Assembly: GCA_000697055.1 (NCBI GenBank)
Contig: JNDT01002250.1
Span: 1-50,063 of the forward strand
Reading direction: 5' to 3'
DNA: 50,063 nt
Source of the DNA: Saksenaea vasiformis B4078
Lineage: Eukaryota > Mucoromycota > Mucoromycetes > Mucorales > Saksenaeaceae
The position numbers were made by a program, and so were the translations under genes. Each line of letters begins with the position of its first letter. The first letter of the stretch is position 1. The notes beneath the pieces are model-generated. The model saw only the letters and a program-made list of their open reading frames with translations. It did not search any database and was not told the origin of the DNA. Below, piece after piece: positions 12,529 to 22,130 of this stretch.

Positions 12529-14604
12529 CTAGCAGGTCAAAACTTGAGACAACTCGTCAGCCTTCCGCTTTCTGGATACAGTCTGTGGAATGAACGTGCT
12601 GAGCACAGCAGGAAGTGAGATTGTGGCAGACCTTTGCGGTTGCTTGCATTTCAGACCAACTTTGCCCTTTGATGTTGCCTTGTACGTATCGACGACTCGA
12701 GATGTCTCCTTGACAATAAGCTAATTCCAATGTAAGATACAATCGCTACCTGGATCCAATTGGCGAACCTTTGCTTTCAAAGTAAGCTCCAAGATCGGGC
12801 GAACCTGGACAAGAAACATCTGTGGCTTCAAGGGTATCTCGTACTGAAAACTCTGCATAATGCGGCAGGTGTATCCTGCTGGACAGTCCATTATGGACAA
12901 CTTCATTCGTCGGTCTACTTGTCATATTAGTTGTCTAATATATGCCCAATTCAATCAGTATTACTGGTCTCATGGAAGCATACGACTTTTAAAGCTCTTG
13001 TGATGCTTAAATCTTTGTCAACGCCCATTACCGCCCGGTCAAATATCTCTTTCATCGTCTTAGGAGCGTGAAGTTGTGTTTCGACAATCTCTTTCTTTGT
13101 CGCAACAATATCTTCTGCCTTCCCAAGCTCAGAGCAACCAAACTCCAATTCGTTCTTCAGAAGCAAGAGGTCAGGCCGGGTACTTTTCTTCTTCCGTTGT
13201 ATGGATGACATCCCGCTGACAGCACGATCTCCGTTAATACGTAGCGACGACGCGATGCAACTTCGATCCCTTGAATGCAAAGCATGAATCAATTTAACGT
13301 TTGACGAAAGAACAGTACAACGTGTACTAATTTACTTACCTCGTCGTTTTCATCATGATGTCGTCAAAGCAACGGTCGAGTATAGACCAATACCTAGCGA
13401 CAAGGTCGATCTCACTGTGATCATTTTCCATGCTAGCTATGACGTCGTACGCATAGTAAGAAATAAGCTGCACCATGGCTGACGACAGCCAAAACAAGTC
13501 AAAGTGTGTTCGAGGGTCGTAGGTACCCAATTGAAGGCTTGCTTGGATCAGTCCGTCCAAGACAGCTGCATCAAGTTCGCTCTCTTCTTTGTCCTTAATG
13601 GCGTTGGTCGTTATCTCCTCAAATTTAGTAAAGAAATTCTCCACGTCTTCACTGAGATCGGGAAGATCTGTGCTCCCTTCTTCAATAATCTCCTGCAGTT
13701 GAGTTTCAGAGAAAACAGATGCCCAGCAGGGATCATCGACCCATAGAACAAAGGAGTGCACCGGGCTATTATCGATGAGATTTTCCAGCTTCGATTACAG
13801 TGCCAATATAATTTACTTACTGCTCGTGTGTACACAGGCATCCATACTCATACATCTTGTCCTCAACCACCGTGCCATCCTTCAGCATCCACTTCTTCTC
13901 GTTTTCTAATGCCTGATATTTCGCATCAAACTCCGCTCTTGCCTCTGTACTCATCGGATATGAGTCTACTTTGGACGCCTGCAAAATAACTATGAGTATG
14001 CTGTCTCTTTCTGGATGACGCTACAAAACACTTACTGCCGAGGAAGAACTACTACGCGAGGAGGGAGTTCGGCTGCTTGTGCTAGACCGGGGGGCTGACT
14101 CGACTACTGGTGTGATCGCTGTTAACTTATACATGTTCCTGAAAGCCTGAGGCAATATTTTATACATACGGTCTGTACCTTGGTCCATACTACCCGACGT
14201 CTGACTTGCAATTCGTTCCAAGATTGCTAATCCGACGGGACCCCAATCGGGCTTCTTCTTTGTACCCGTCTGAAATGAGCGTTATGCTAACTATTTAAAC
14301 CAAGTATATTCAAGAGCCGCCGCTTACCACTACAACGTTTAGCTTGCTAGCAACTTTGCCGAATCTGGCGGACCAGATATTCTGCAGGTTACCGCATTCC
14401 GCGACAGATGTGTTATTGATTATCAGATCGCGCTGATCCTCTACAAACTGATAGAAGGTGATGGGAATGTTTCTTTCCACTAAGCTTGCTATATAAGCTG
14501 CGATTCCTACTCTTAGGTATAAGCATATATCAAGTGCCACGGTAAGCTAATCAACCTTCGTCGTATTGTGTATTCATTGCAGTGGGTGAGCTGCGGGTTG
14601 CCAT
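12529..14604 (-). CDS. Uncharacterised multi-exon protein, possible fungal expanded family
   Basis: Function unknown. Eight exons give a 563-residue product with consistent phases: 14556-14604, 14328-14506, 14036-14269, 13821-13978, 13340-13765, 12965-13269, 12769-12917, 12529-12720; introns are 42-64 bases. Landmarks: N-terminal MATRSSPTAMNTQYDEG, a GTKKKPDWGPVGLAIL block, a Ser/Thr-rich low-complexity linker (about residues 140-155), a conserved-looking central part (HFDLFWLSSAMVQLI, ARYWSILDRCFDDIM), a basic RKKKSTRPDLLLL followed by ELEFGCSELGKAED, and a C-terminal SRKRKADE that could be a nuclear localisation signal. The central PD...E-x-G...E...K spacing vaguely recalls PD-(D/E)XK-like cores, but the canonical lysine is not evident. 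It resembles hypothetical proteins I recall as multi-copy in Mucoromycota. The start ATG and last intron (48 bases) are chosen because they alone keep the frame. Confidence 0.7.
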
Positions 14605-14789
14605 GAGAACTAGGTCGCCTAGGTGATACGTGACTGTCTTCAGAAGTTGTGATTTATGAGGGGGAACTGTTGTTCTGGAGACTTGATGATTGACGAGAGA
14701 TTGCGATGTGACTGGGACAGTTCTCAGTCATGAGTCTCTCTATAATATACTGTGAAGTAATCAGAACAGATGGCGCAGCTTCCCTAGAC
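14605..14789. other. Promoter region of the unknown gene
   Basis: Non-coding flank between the start codon at 14604 and the tandem repeat. Confidence 0.35.
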
Positions 14790-14795
14790 TCACGC

Positions 14796-15120
14796 TCTCT
14801 CTGTGCTTGGGACTATGTGTGTTATATGGTAAAGATTAGGGCGGTGTTCTCTGATGTTGACCCAGCTTTGAGCCTGCCCGAGTAAGCGCAGATGTACAGA
14901 TGACAAGGTGTTTGCTTTACTGGCTTTCCCGAACTCATGCTGTCTCTCTGTGCTTGCGACTATGTGTGTTATATGGTAAAGATTAGGGCGGTGTTCTCTG
15001 ATGTTGACCCAGCTTTGAGCCTGCCCGAGTAAGCACAGATGCACAGATGCACAGATGACAAGGTGTTTGCTTTACTGGCTTTCCCAAACTATTATACTCT
15101 CTCTCTCTCTCTCTGTGCTT
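14796..15120. repeat. 147-bp tandem duplication with a (CT)n edge
   Basis: Two nearly identical direct units with a 147-base period (for example TGTGCTTGGGACTATGTG near 14803 and TGTGCTTGCGACTATGTG near 14950), each containing GGTAAAGATTAGGGCGG and GAGCCTGCCCGAGTAAG. A third partial unit begins near 15110 after an expanded (CT)n run. The second unit carries an extra CAGATGCA step. No coding role seen. Confidence 0.9.
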
Positions 15121-15422
15121 GCGATCTCAATAATGACTACGAGATAGAAGCAATTAAACATGGATATGACATCAACAAGGCAAGCGTGTCTGCCATTGTA
15201 AGGTATGCGATTCGACAGTGAATGTTGTTTTGTTTAATCATCATATATTTCATTATGCATGCATGCGACTAATGAAGAAAGCTGGTATAAATTAGACGGT
15301 ATCGCAAGCAAGACTTCGATGCATTGAAGAATTGTTTAACATGTACTACATGCGCTCGAGATACCTATAGGAGAACATGACAAATAATTCGACTAGATGG
15401 CTAGGCATACGGAACGCTACAT
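15121..15422. other. Gene-free stretch before the Fanzor relic
   Basis: No intact gene. It may include further decayed Fanzor sequence, but I cannot align it by eye. Confidence 0.35.
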
Positions 15423-15530
15423 AGCGTGCTCAATTGTGGAACCTACGACACCTTGTGGCAACGTGATGTCAACGCGAAGAGAAATACACGCATACTTGCA
15501 ACAGTTTCTCGATGTGGACAAGGTTGACCA
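15423..15530 (+). pseudogene. Fanzor relic (RuvC-III segment)
   Basis: One frame reads LNCGTYDTLWQRDVNA followed by KRNTRILA, then a stop. The W-x-R-D-V-N-A-x-x-N block is the RuvC-III signature of TnpB/Fanzor proteins and aligns with FWNRDVNAGRNIRILVA in the full-length copy near 49,881. No RuvC-I or RuvC-II block could be found upstream, so only the C-terminal end survives. A chance match is unlikely given the length and the preceding Cys-containing segment. Confidence 0.6.
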
Positions 15531-15904
15531 ACCACGACTCAACATTGATCACATCTCTTTCTAGCAAAGGCAGTAGTCGGTTACAGGTGGGCCCTATTCG
15601 TCTTTAATTGTTTTGCAATTCATGCAAAAAAATTTTTTTTGCCAGGCTACTGTAACTGCCGATCGAAGGTTTAGAAAACGTTTTGTTTCCTTGACGAGAA
15701 CGACAGTCCAACTCGCAGAGGCCTTTATTCTGAGAGTGAACACACGAATAAGAGATCTGCTACCATGTCACTTTGTCACAAAGTCTCAAGCAGTGTCAGC
15801 GATAGATATGTCAGCGATAGACATGTCAAATAGGTGCGACAAACTTTAGCGTTGGGATGAGCAGGTGCTCTTTTTTTTCATTTTACTTTAAATTCCTAAA
15901 CGAC
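15531..15904. other. Gene-free stretch
   Basis: A 78-codon open stretch (15613-15849) has no recognised family. It carries a 15-base perfect-but-one tandem duplication (TCAGCGATAGAYATG) near 15795-15825. Confidence 0.35.
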
Positions 15905-16492
15905 AAGACTATCATTGTCAAACCGATCGACCGGAATTGCACAAAATAAACAAGAAGCCCTTCATGTCATTTCCATTTTCCGTGCTTCTAGGTCTCAATG
16001 GATTTCTATTGGAAACTAGGTTTCGGAAAGGCTTCTACGCAAGGTATATGCTACGCGCACAGCAAGAAATGTAGTTTCCGGTTTGTGTTACAAACAGATT
16101 CGTCTGATGCTAATGCCTCTGAGAAAGTCAGATGAAATCCTATTTTCGCAAGACAGTCAGGACGCATAATGAAAATAGAAAAAGATGGCTCATCTCGTAC
16201 AGTAAACAAATGCATTTTTGTCTGATGCTAGAAGTTCAAGATAACGTTGCACCAAGTTGGCGCTAACCATGTGTGTGTCAAGGTTGGACAGATTCCACAT
16301 GGTGGTAAATTGAGACATGCTTTCCCGGAGAACATCGGCGAAGTGGACCTACTGACAGCTTTTTCCATAGCATGCTTGCCGAGATGGCTACACAGCAACG
16401 GCTTCAATCGCGATAAACCATTGGATCATCAATCGAAAACTAACCTGATTTTTGTTGGGCGCGTGATGTCGCAAACTGAAAAAAAAAAAAAA
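15905..16492 (+). repeat. Dispersed repeat D, copy 2, ending in poly-A
   Basis: Second copy of the repeat at 10840-11455, in the same orientation. It ends with a run of about 15 A (16479-16493), while copy 1 ends with a shorter A-rich segment. A poly-A end suggests a retroposed origin, but no reverse transcriptase is visible. An open stretch reads GANHVCVKVGQIPHGGKLRH. The copy lies about 240 bases upstream of the RNase P-type gene. Confidence 0.7.
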
Positions 16493-16734
16493 AGAAATTG
16501 CAGAATGCTCCCACTCATTTCATGATAGCGTGTAGCATTTTTGGCTATGGTGCCAATTGTCTATGCGTCTGCTTTGTCACACAAATTTCCTGTCATTTGT
16601 TTTGTGGTTGCTTCCTGTTGCTGAAAGAACCGATGCGGGTGGAGCCCAGTCTCCGCCCCCAGCTTAGGTTTTCATGTACAGACAAGCCACTCTTATCTGC
16701 TTTTGTCTTGTCTGTGTACAAGTATTCTGTACTT

Positions 16735-17277
16735 ATGGCCACCCAACAGCAAAACAGTCGACTTGATTTTCTTTTTCGAGCGAGCCATGCCGTTTTCTCA
16801 GAATGTCCTGCCCTTTCTCGGTTTTACATGAGTGAATTTCAACAGTCGGTGCGGCAACATAATGTAGCAACAGCAAAAGCAATTAGGCGGGTGGCCTGTT
16901 CCCGATGTGGACAGGTGTACGCACCCGGTCTCAATACTTCGGTTAAGTTTCAAACTAAACGAAAACGAAATCAACTTGCCTATCGTTGTCAGGCATGTCA
17001 TTATACCATTCGTCTTAATGGATCTCGTAAAGTAGCCATTGCAAAAGCAACAGCAACGGCTGGAACAGTGTCAGCAACACCACCAGCAGCAGCAGCAGCA
17101 GCGGCGGCGGCGGCAATAACGTCCGTTCCGACGAAAAAAACGGAAGTTGTACCACAAGATAAAAGCAAGAAAAAGAAAGGGAAAAAGAATAGTTTACAAG
17201 CCATGCTCGCGAAGCGAAAAGAACAGACGCAACAAACTAGTTTACTTGGATGTGGTGATCCTTTCCAACCATTCTAA
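16735..17277 (+). CDS. RNase P/MRP subunit, Rpr2/Rpp21/Snm1 type
   Basis: A single-exon 180-residue protein. Family members bind the RNA of nuclear RNase P or MRP and help in tRNA or rRNA processing. Visible: N-terminal helices with RLDFLFRASHAVF and LSRFYMSEFQQSVRQ, then the zinc-ribbon halves CSRCGQVYAPG and CQACHYTIRLNG, spaced as in Rpr2-domain proteins. A poly-alanine run (about residues 121-130, encoded by GCA/GCG repeats) is followed by a Lys-rich tail and a short conserved-looking end. I choose the ATG at 16735 because the domain begins right after it and an upstream ORF extension to 16498 has no similarity and runs into repeat D. Which subunit (Rpp21, Snm1 or Rpr2) cannot be settled. 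Confidence 0.8.
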   Translation: MATQQQNSRLDFLFRASHAVFSECPALSRFYMSEFQQSVRQHNVATAKAIRRVACSRCGQVYAPGLNTSVKFQTKRKRNQLAYRCQACHYTIRLNGSRKVAIAKATATAGTVSATPPAAAAAAAAAAITSVPTKKTEVVPQDKSKKKKGKKNSLQAMLAKRKEQTQQTSLLGCGDPFQPF

Positions 17278-18150
17278 CAATAATGATGATAATAATAATA
17301 ATAATAAAAATGAGGCAGAGAGCCTATGTACATACGACGTTTTCTGTTTATGAATCGATCTAACTGGGAACGCAAGTCGGGGTTCTATGGATTCATGGAT
17401 GGTATTACTTTTTGCGTAAGGACGGAGTAGGAAATGTCATTTTGAGAAAGAGGGAAGGGGAGGGGGGGGGGAAAGACGATGTGATGAAAGAAAAAGGTTT
17501 ATGGGGGTTAAGGGATTGTCTATTGACTTTGTAACCTCGTGCATGGGCGTGCCCTTAACACCACAATAAAAACTTTTTACTGCTTTTGCATCTCAAAATG
17601 GACTTCGATTAAAATAGTGCTTTCACCTTCTAAATTGGACCTTTCTCCTTAAACCCGGACAAGAGAGAGACAGAGAGACAGAGATACAGAAAGAGAACAG
17701 AGAGAAGGTACAAATACAGAAATAGATAGATAGAAAATACAGGATGAAATGGTCCTTATAGATCTAAACTTTTTTGAGCAACAAAAGTTATGGTAAGAAC
17801 CGTGTGCGTAATTAAAGCATTTTATACAATAAAAACGGGTCTATGCATGAAGGAACCAACAAAAGAAAAAAAAGATTGTACTTCCTAGTGAAGTAATTGC
17901 GCGTAAAAAGAGAGAGAGAGAGAGAGAGAGAGCAAAAAATAGAGACAAACAGAGAGATAGAGATAGAGAGATCGAGAGAGAGAGAGGAAGGAAAAACAGA
18001 TCATTGAGAAACAGGTGTTCTTTCCCTTAAATATCATGACAGTTGTAATTCTTGTTCTTTTTCATCTCTTTCGCTCCTTTCCCAAGTCCTTCCTCTCCTT
18101 TCCTTTCTCTATCTTTTCGTTTTTTCTCTCTCTTTCCTTTTCTCCTTGAC
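17278..18150. other. Intergenic, GA-rich
   Basis: 3' flank of the RNase P-type gene (with a CAATAAAA polyadenylation-like signal near 17563) and 5' leader of the zinc-finger gene. It includes (AAT)n near 17283-17308, a G-rich tract near 17455-17472 and several (GA)n tracts between 17660 and 17990. Confidence 0.6.
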
Positions 18151-19113
18151 ATGTCGTCTCCTTGTGTACAGTCGATGAATCACAACACGCAACCGAAAAC
18201 ATTCATCGGTCCCACGGCTGTGAATGGATATCCAAGTTCCTCCTACGACTACAAGGGAATGTGCATGAAAAGTAGTGACAAGGAGGAAGAAGACCCATAT
18301 CGACGTTTCAGTTATGATCTGGTCTCATCTCAGGATTACAACCATTACATAACAACTCCACCTGCCAGTGGACCTGGTCATGGTAATGGGATCAAGTATG
18401 AATTTACAGAAACACCTCGTCCCGGCCCAATGCCATTGATTGATCCATCGTCTGCTGCTGCCAATCATTCCGGTCTTCAACCCTCTTCCGCCTTGATGTC
18501 CTCCTTTAATATGTTTGGTTTGCCATCACCTCACCATCATCATCATCATCATCAGCAACAACAACAACAACAACAACCGCAACATCCTCATCAACAGCAA
18601 CAGCAACAGCAACAACAACAACAGCAGCAGCATCAGCCTTTGCAGCATCGTCATTCGATTTCGGCATCGTATTTTGGTTATCCAATGTACACTCAGCCGC
18701 CACGACACAATAGTTTTAGTCATCCTCTTCCGTCTTCCGAAGTATGTATTTCGTCTGGCATTACGAAATCTCAGGGTATGACGACGACTCCACCAAAACG
18801 TTCACGAGGTCGTCGCGTCTCCAATGTTCCTACAGGCAATATTCGGATGTTTACTTGCAAAACAGATGGATGCGGAAAAGTCTTTAAGCGGTCGGAGCAT
18901 CTCAAACGACATATACGTTCGATTCATACATTGGAAAAGCGTAAGTTATTACTATTATTATTATTATTTCTGGGTTGTCTAAACACCAGTCTATCTATTT
19001 TAGCGTTTGAATGTCCCTATCAAAATTGCCATAAACGATTTTCACGTTCTGATAATTTGAACCAGCATATCCGGATCCATCGCTCTGCCAAACCTCACAT
19101 GACACACCAATAA
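18151..19113 (+). CDS. C2H2 zinc-finger transcription factor, Msn2/Seb1-like
   Basis: A predicted nuclear DNA-binding regulator of 299 residues, from exons 18151-18940 and 19004-19113. The N-terminal 210 residues are low complexity with His runs and long Gln/His tracts (about residues 130-165), typical of activation regions. A basic PPKRSRGRR segment (about 212-220) precedes two adjacent C2H2 fingers: CKTDGCGKVFKRSEHLKRHIRSIH and CPYQNCHKRFSRSDNLNQHIRIH, joined across the intron by LEKPFE. Two C-terminal fingers with RSEHLKRH and RSDNLNQH recognition helices match stress-type regulators such as Msn2/4 and Seb1. The ATG at 18151 is the first after a pyrimidine-rich leader. The 63-base intron has no stop and is a multiple of three (see findings). 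Confidence 0.85.
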   Translation: MSSPCVQSMNHNTQPKTFIGPTAVNGYPSSSYDYKGMCMKSSDKEEEDPYRRFSYDLVSSQDYNHYITTPPASGPGHGNGIKYEFTETPRPGPMPLIDPSSAAANHSGLQPSSALMSSFNMFGLPSPHHHHHHHQQQQQQQQPQHPHQQQQQQQQQQQQQHQPLQHRHSISASYFGYPMYTQPPRHNSFSHPLPSSEVCISSGITKSQGMTTTPPKRSRGRRVSNVPTGNIRMFTCKTDGCGKVFKRSEHLKRHIRSIHTLEKRKLLLLLLLFLGCLNTSLSILAFECPYQNCHKRFSRSDNLNQHIRIHRSAKPHMTHQ

Positions 19114-19606
19114 TTAATAAAAAATGAAAAAGAAACGTGTGTGTGGTATGAGGATGAAAGGCAAACTTTTTTTTTCCCCCAAAAAAAAGAAAGACAAAAA
19201 AAATAATAATTACACATTTGATTCAATACTGTTTATTGAAAAAGATAGTTACGCTTATTACAAATAAATTTTGCTTGTCAATTTGAAAGAAAAAGAAGTA
19301 TTTGGTTCTCGGGAAACACAAAAAGAAACGAAATGTACAGGCTCTCCCGGGGGCTATTAGGTAAAAAGTCATCATCATTATTTTCATTAAAAAATTGTTT
19401 TTTTTTTTTCATAGGACAAGGTGTATTTTCTATGCCGGAGTATTTTTTTTTCTTTGTCGAAAATAAAAAATAAAAAGAAGAAAAAGAAAAAAAAAGGAGA
19501 GAGGAGGAGAGTTTAACAGATGATTAGGGGATGCAGTATGTACAAAGCGGGAAAAAAAAAAAGAAAAAATGTATGTTCATAAGATCAGTAAGCTTACTAA
19601 AGAAAT

Positions 19607-19637
<31 letters not shown>

Positions 19638-19716
19638 GAAAAGTTCTTCTTCACTACTGACAATAATAATAAATCATATAAAAAAGAAGAAGAAGAGAAG
19701 TAGGTTAGTTTGTTTC
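19114..19716. other. Intergenic between convergent zinc-finger genes
   Basis: AT-rich shared 3' region with A/T homopolymers, a (GA)n tract near 19606-19634 and no coding signal. Confidence 0.6.
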
Positions 19717-21352
19717 TTAGTAGATAGAAGACCATGGGGTAGTAGTGATGTTGTTGTTAAAGTTGTTTGATGGTGGCTGTGGTGATTTAATATGGTAATG
19801 TTCGGGTATCATCATGGATTTGAAATGAATGGATGGCATAGCGGAGGCGGAGGAAAATGTATCTGGCGTCTCGATGGCGCATTCGGTGTGTACAACAGCA
19901 ACATCGTGTGATTTGGTATGTTTTCGTAAGGAACGGGAATGAAAGTAAGCTTTGTTACAACCATGGAATGGGCATACATAAGGTCGTACGTCAGAATGTG
20001 TTCGGATATGTGTATTGAGTGAATCAAGTCGAGAAAATCGCTTATCGCATCCCTTGACAGTACAAGCAAATGGCTTTTCGCCTGTATGAGTACGCATATG
20101 ATTATGCATTTTATGGCGTTTCATAAAAGGTTTCATTTTACGAGGACAACCACTCCATTCACAGTAGTACGCCGCCTACATAAGAAAGAAAAAAAAAGGA
20201 TCTAAGTTGGTTGTTGATCTCTCTCTTAATATGCTTGTGTACCTTGCCACTTCCAATATGTTCTTCTCGGAGATGAGTCATCAATTGTTCTAGTGAAGAC
20301 ATTCGACTGTGGCAGTTTCCCCAATGACATGAAAATAATTCCTCTTCATCTCCTTCGGATGGCAGTGGCGAAGGAGGTATAGTGACAGCTGGAAAAATAA
20401 AATACAAAGAAAGTTGGCATAAATAACCTCGCCTCTTTTTCTTCTTTCTGTTTTCTTTTTTTTTTTTTGTTTTACCTTGTGGTTTTAGTTTTCCCATTCT
20501 TTTTTCATTTTCAAGATGAACCACACGACGGATAAGCTCTTCTTTTGATAAATGACCAAAGAGCGATAAGCCATCTATTTTCTTTGCAAAGGACTTTCTT
20601 CGCGGCATCTTGCCGCCTGTGTCACCATCTGATGAACCACTTGTGCTCTGGTTGGTACGACATAGAACGGAAGTCGTCTCGCGATGATGATCGGGCTTTG
20701 TGGAATTATCCGCATTCATTGGTTTATTCTAAATAGTAATAGTAGCAGAAACCCTTTATCAACCAACCCGTTTCTTTTTTATATCTATTTATGCGGAACT
20801 CACATCGTAAGGTTCAGGCGTGACTTCATGTAAATGAGGTGTCCACGCGTGTTGTTGTTGTTGTTGTTGTTGTGGTTGTTGTTGGTCTTGTACTCCAACT
20901 GGTTCCTGCCCCAACGTATAATTGGTGGCAGGCAAATAAAGAACGGAAGAGGGATCGATCGTTGTTCCTTCCGTATCGGTAGGCGAATAACATGCATGAA
21001 GATGTGGTGTTGTTGTGTCGGCTACAGAAAGTATCTCCGGTGTTCGAATTTCCATGGAAGATGCCTCGGACAAAGATTCCTGAAACGGACAGTTTAACTC
21101 GACATTATGCATCGGATTTGCATTCTGCCAGTAGTATCCAGACTGCTGAGTGTAAATGCAGGCCTGATCCGAAGTAACTAAATAGATAAACAAGTTATAG
21201 AAAAAAGATTGGAACTTGACATTTTCTATCTCCTCCTTTTTTTTTATTTTACCTTGTGCACTCGTCGCAATGCCGGAATGATGCGTTGGAAAACTTTGAT
21301 GATCGACAGGAGAGAAAGGAGGCATCGAATGGTTCACATGATACGTATCCAT
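19717..21352 (-). CDS. C2H2 zinc-finger transcription factor, Zap1/Gli-like finger array
   Basis: A predicted nuclear regulator of 443 residues from five coding exons: 21253-21352, 20804-21177, 20476-20728, 20243-20388, 19717-20175. All introns are GT-AG and phase-consistent. The N-terminal half is low complexity with a Gln tract (about residues 140-147). A leucine-rich segment (LSKEELIRRVVHLENEK) precedes four fingers: an atypical pair CHWGNC...HLREEH and CEWSGC...HNHMRTH, as in Zap1, Gli and Zic proteins, then two canonical fingers, CTVKGCDKRF and CPFHGCNKAY. The paired-finger layout suggests a Zap1-like zinc-responsive or related factor, but the target is unknown. A further upstream splice (donor near 21420, acceptor just before 21373) fits a 5' UTR intron. 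A TATA-like TATATA lies near 21538. Confidence 0.85.
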
Positions 21353-21535
21353 GAAATTATCTGACCCGCTTCTAATCAGTACAAAACTAATCAATCTTTT
21401 TCTTCTTCTTTGACGTACCTTTTTTAGTTAAGAATAAGCTAGAATGGATGGGATGATTTAAAGCTCACGTGTAGCGTTCTAATTCGAAAGAAAAGAATGG
21501 AAAACAAAAAAGTTATCGATGAGCTTTTTAGAGGG

Positions 21536-21548
21536 TTCTATATATGGC
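21536..21548 (-). promoter_or_regulatory. TATA-like element for the Zap1-like gene
   Basis: On the minus strand CCATATATAGAA lies about 115 bases upstream of the putative 5' UTR intron. Position and orientation fit a TATA box, but short AT motifs are common by chance. Confidence 0.35.
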
Positions 21549-22099
21549 CTCCCGATCGGAAAACAGTCCCATCCTTATTGTAGCACTATTTTACATACAA
21601 CGTTTCGTCATGCTTACTATCTTAAACAAACAAGAAAGTACTACTACTACTACTACTATTTCCTACTTACTTACTTCTTACTCCGCAATAGTAACAAGCA
21701 ACACATACACAGACAGTGCGTTTTCTCTTTTAACCCACTCTTTTCTACTAAGAAGAAAAAAGAAAAGATGGAAATGGATATGGTTGCTATTCTACTATCT
21801 GGTCCTTGCGTGATGTTTTTACCTTTTTTCACATGTATTCATTTTCACATGCTTTGCTGATGACACTGATAAAAAAAAAAGAAAATTTAGGCTTGTGTCG
21901 ATCTCAGATAGGGCTCGTGCGTAGATAAATGTCATCCAAACCAGCAATGACAACACGTGTAAATTCATCCACGTTAAAGAAATAGTGAATGAATGAACCT
22001 TTCTTTTTTCCCATCGGCTCACTTATGCTCTTCCGAACCTTCTATCGTGATCTTTCTTAAATGGGAAAAATGCCGATGATGAATTTTCATACTAGCAGT

Positions 22100-22130
<31 letters not shown>

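Noticed and set aside
14796..15120. CRISPR array
   Set aside because: Only two long near-identical units and no spacers; eukaryotic context.
20545..20736. Plus-strand ORFs over the Zap1-like gene, PMA1, TIM23 and perilipin
   Set aside because: Shadow frames of well-supported minus-strand exons.
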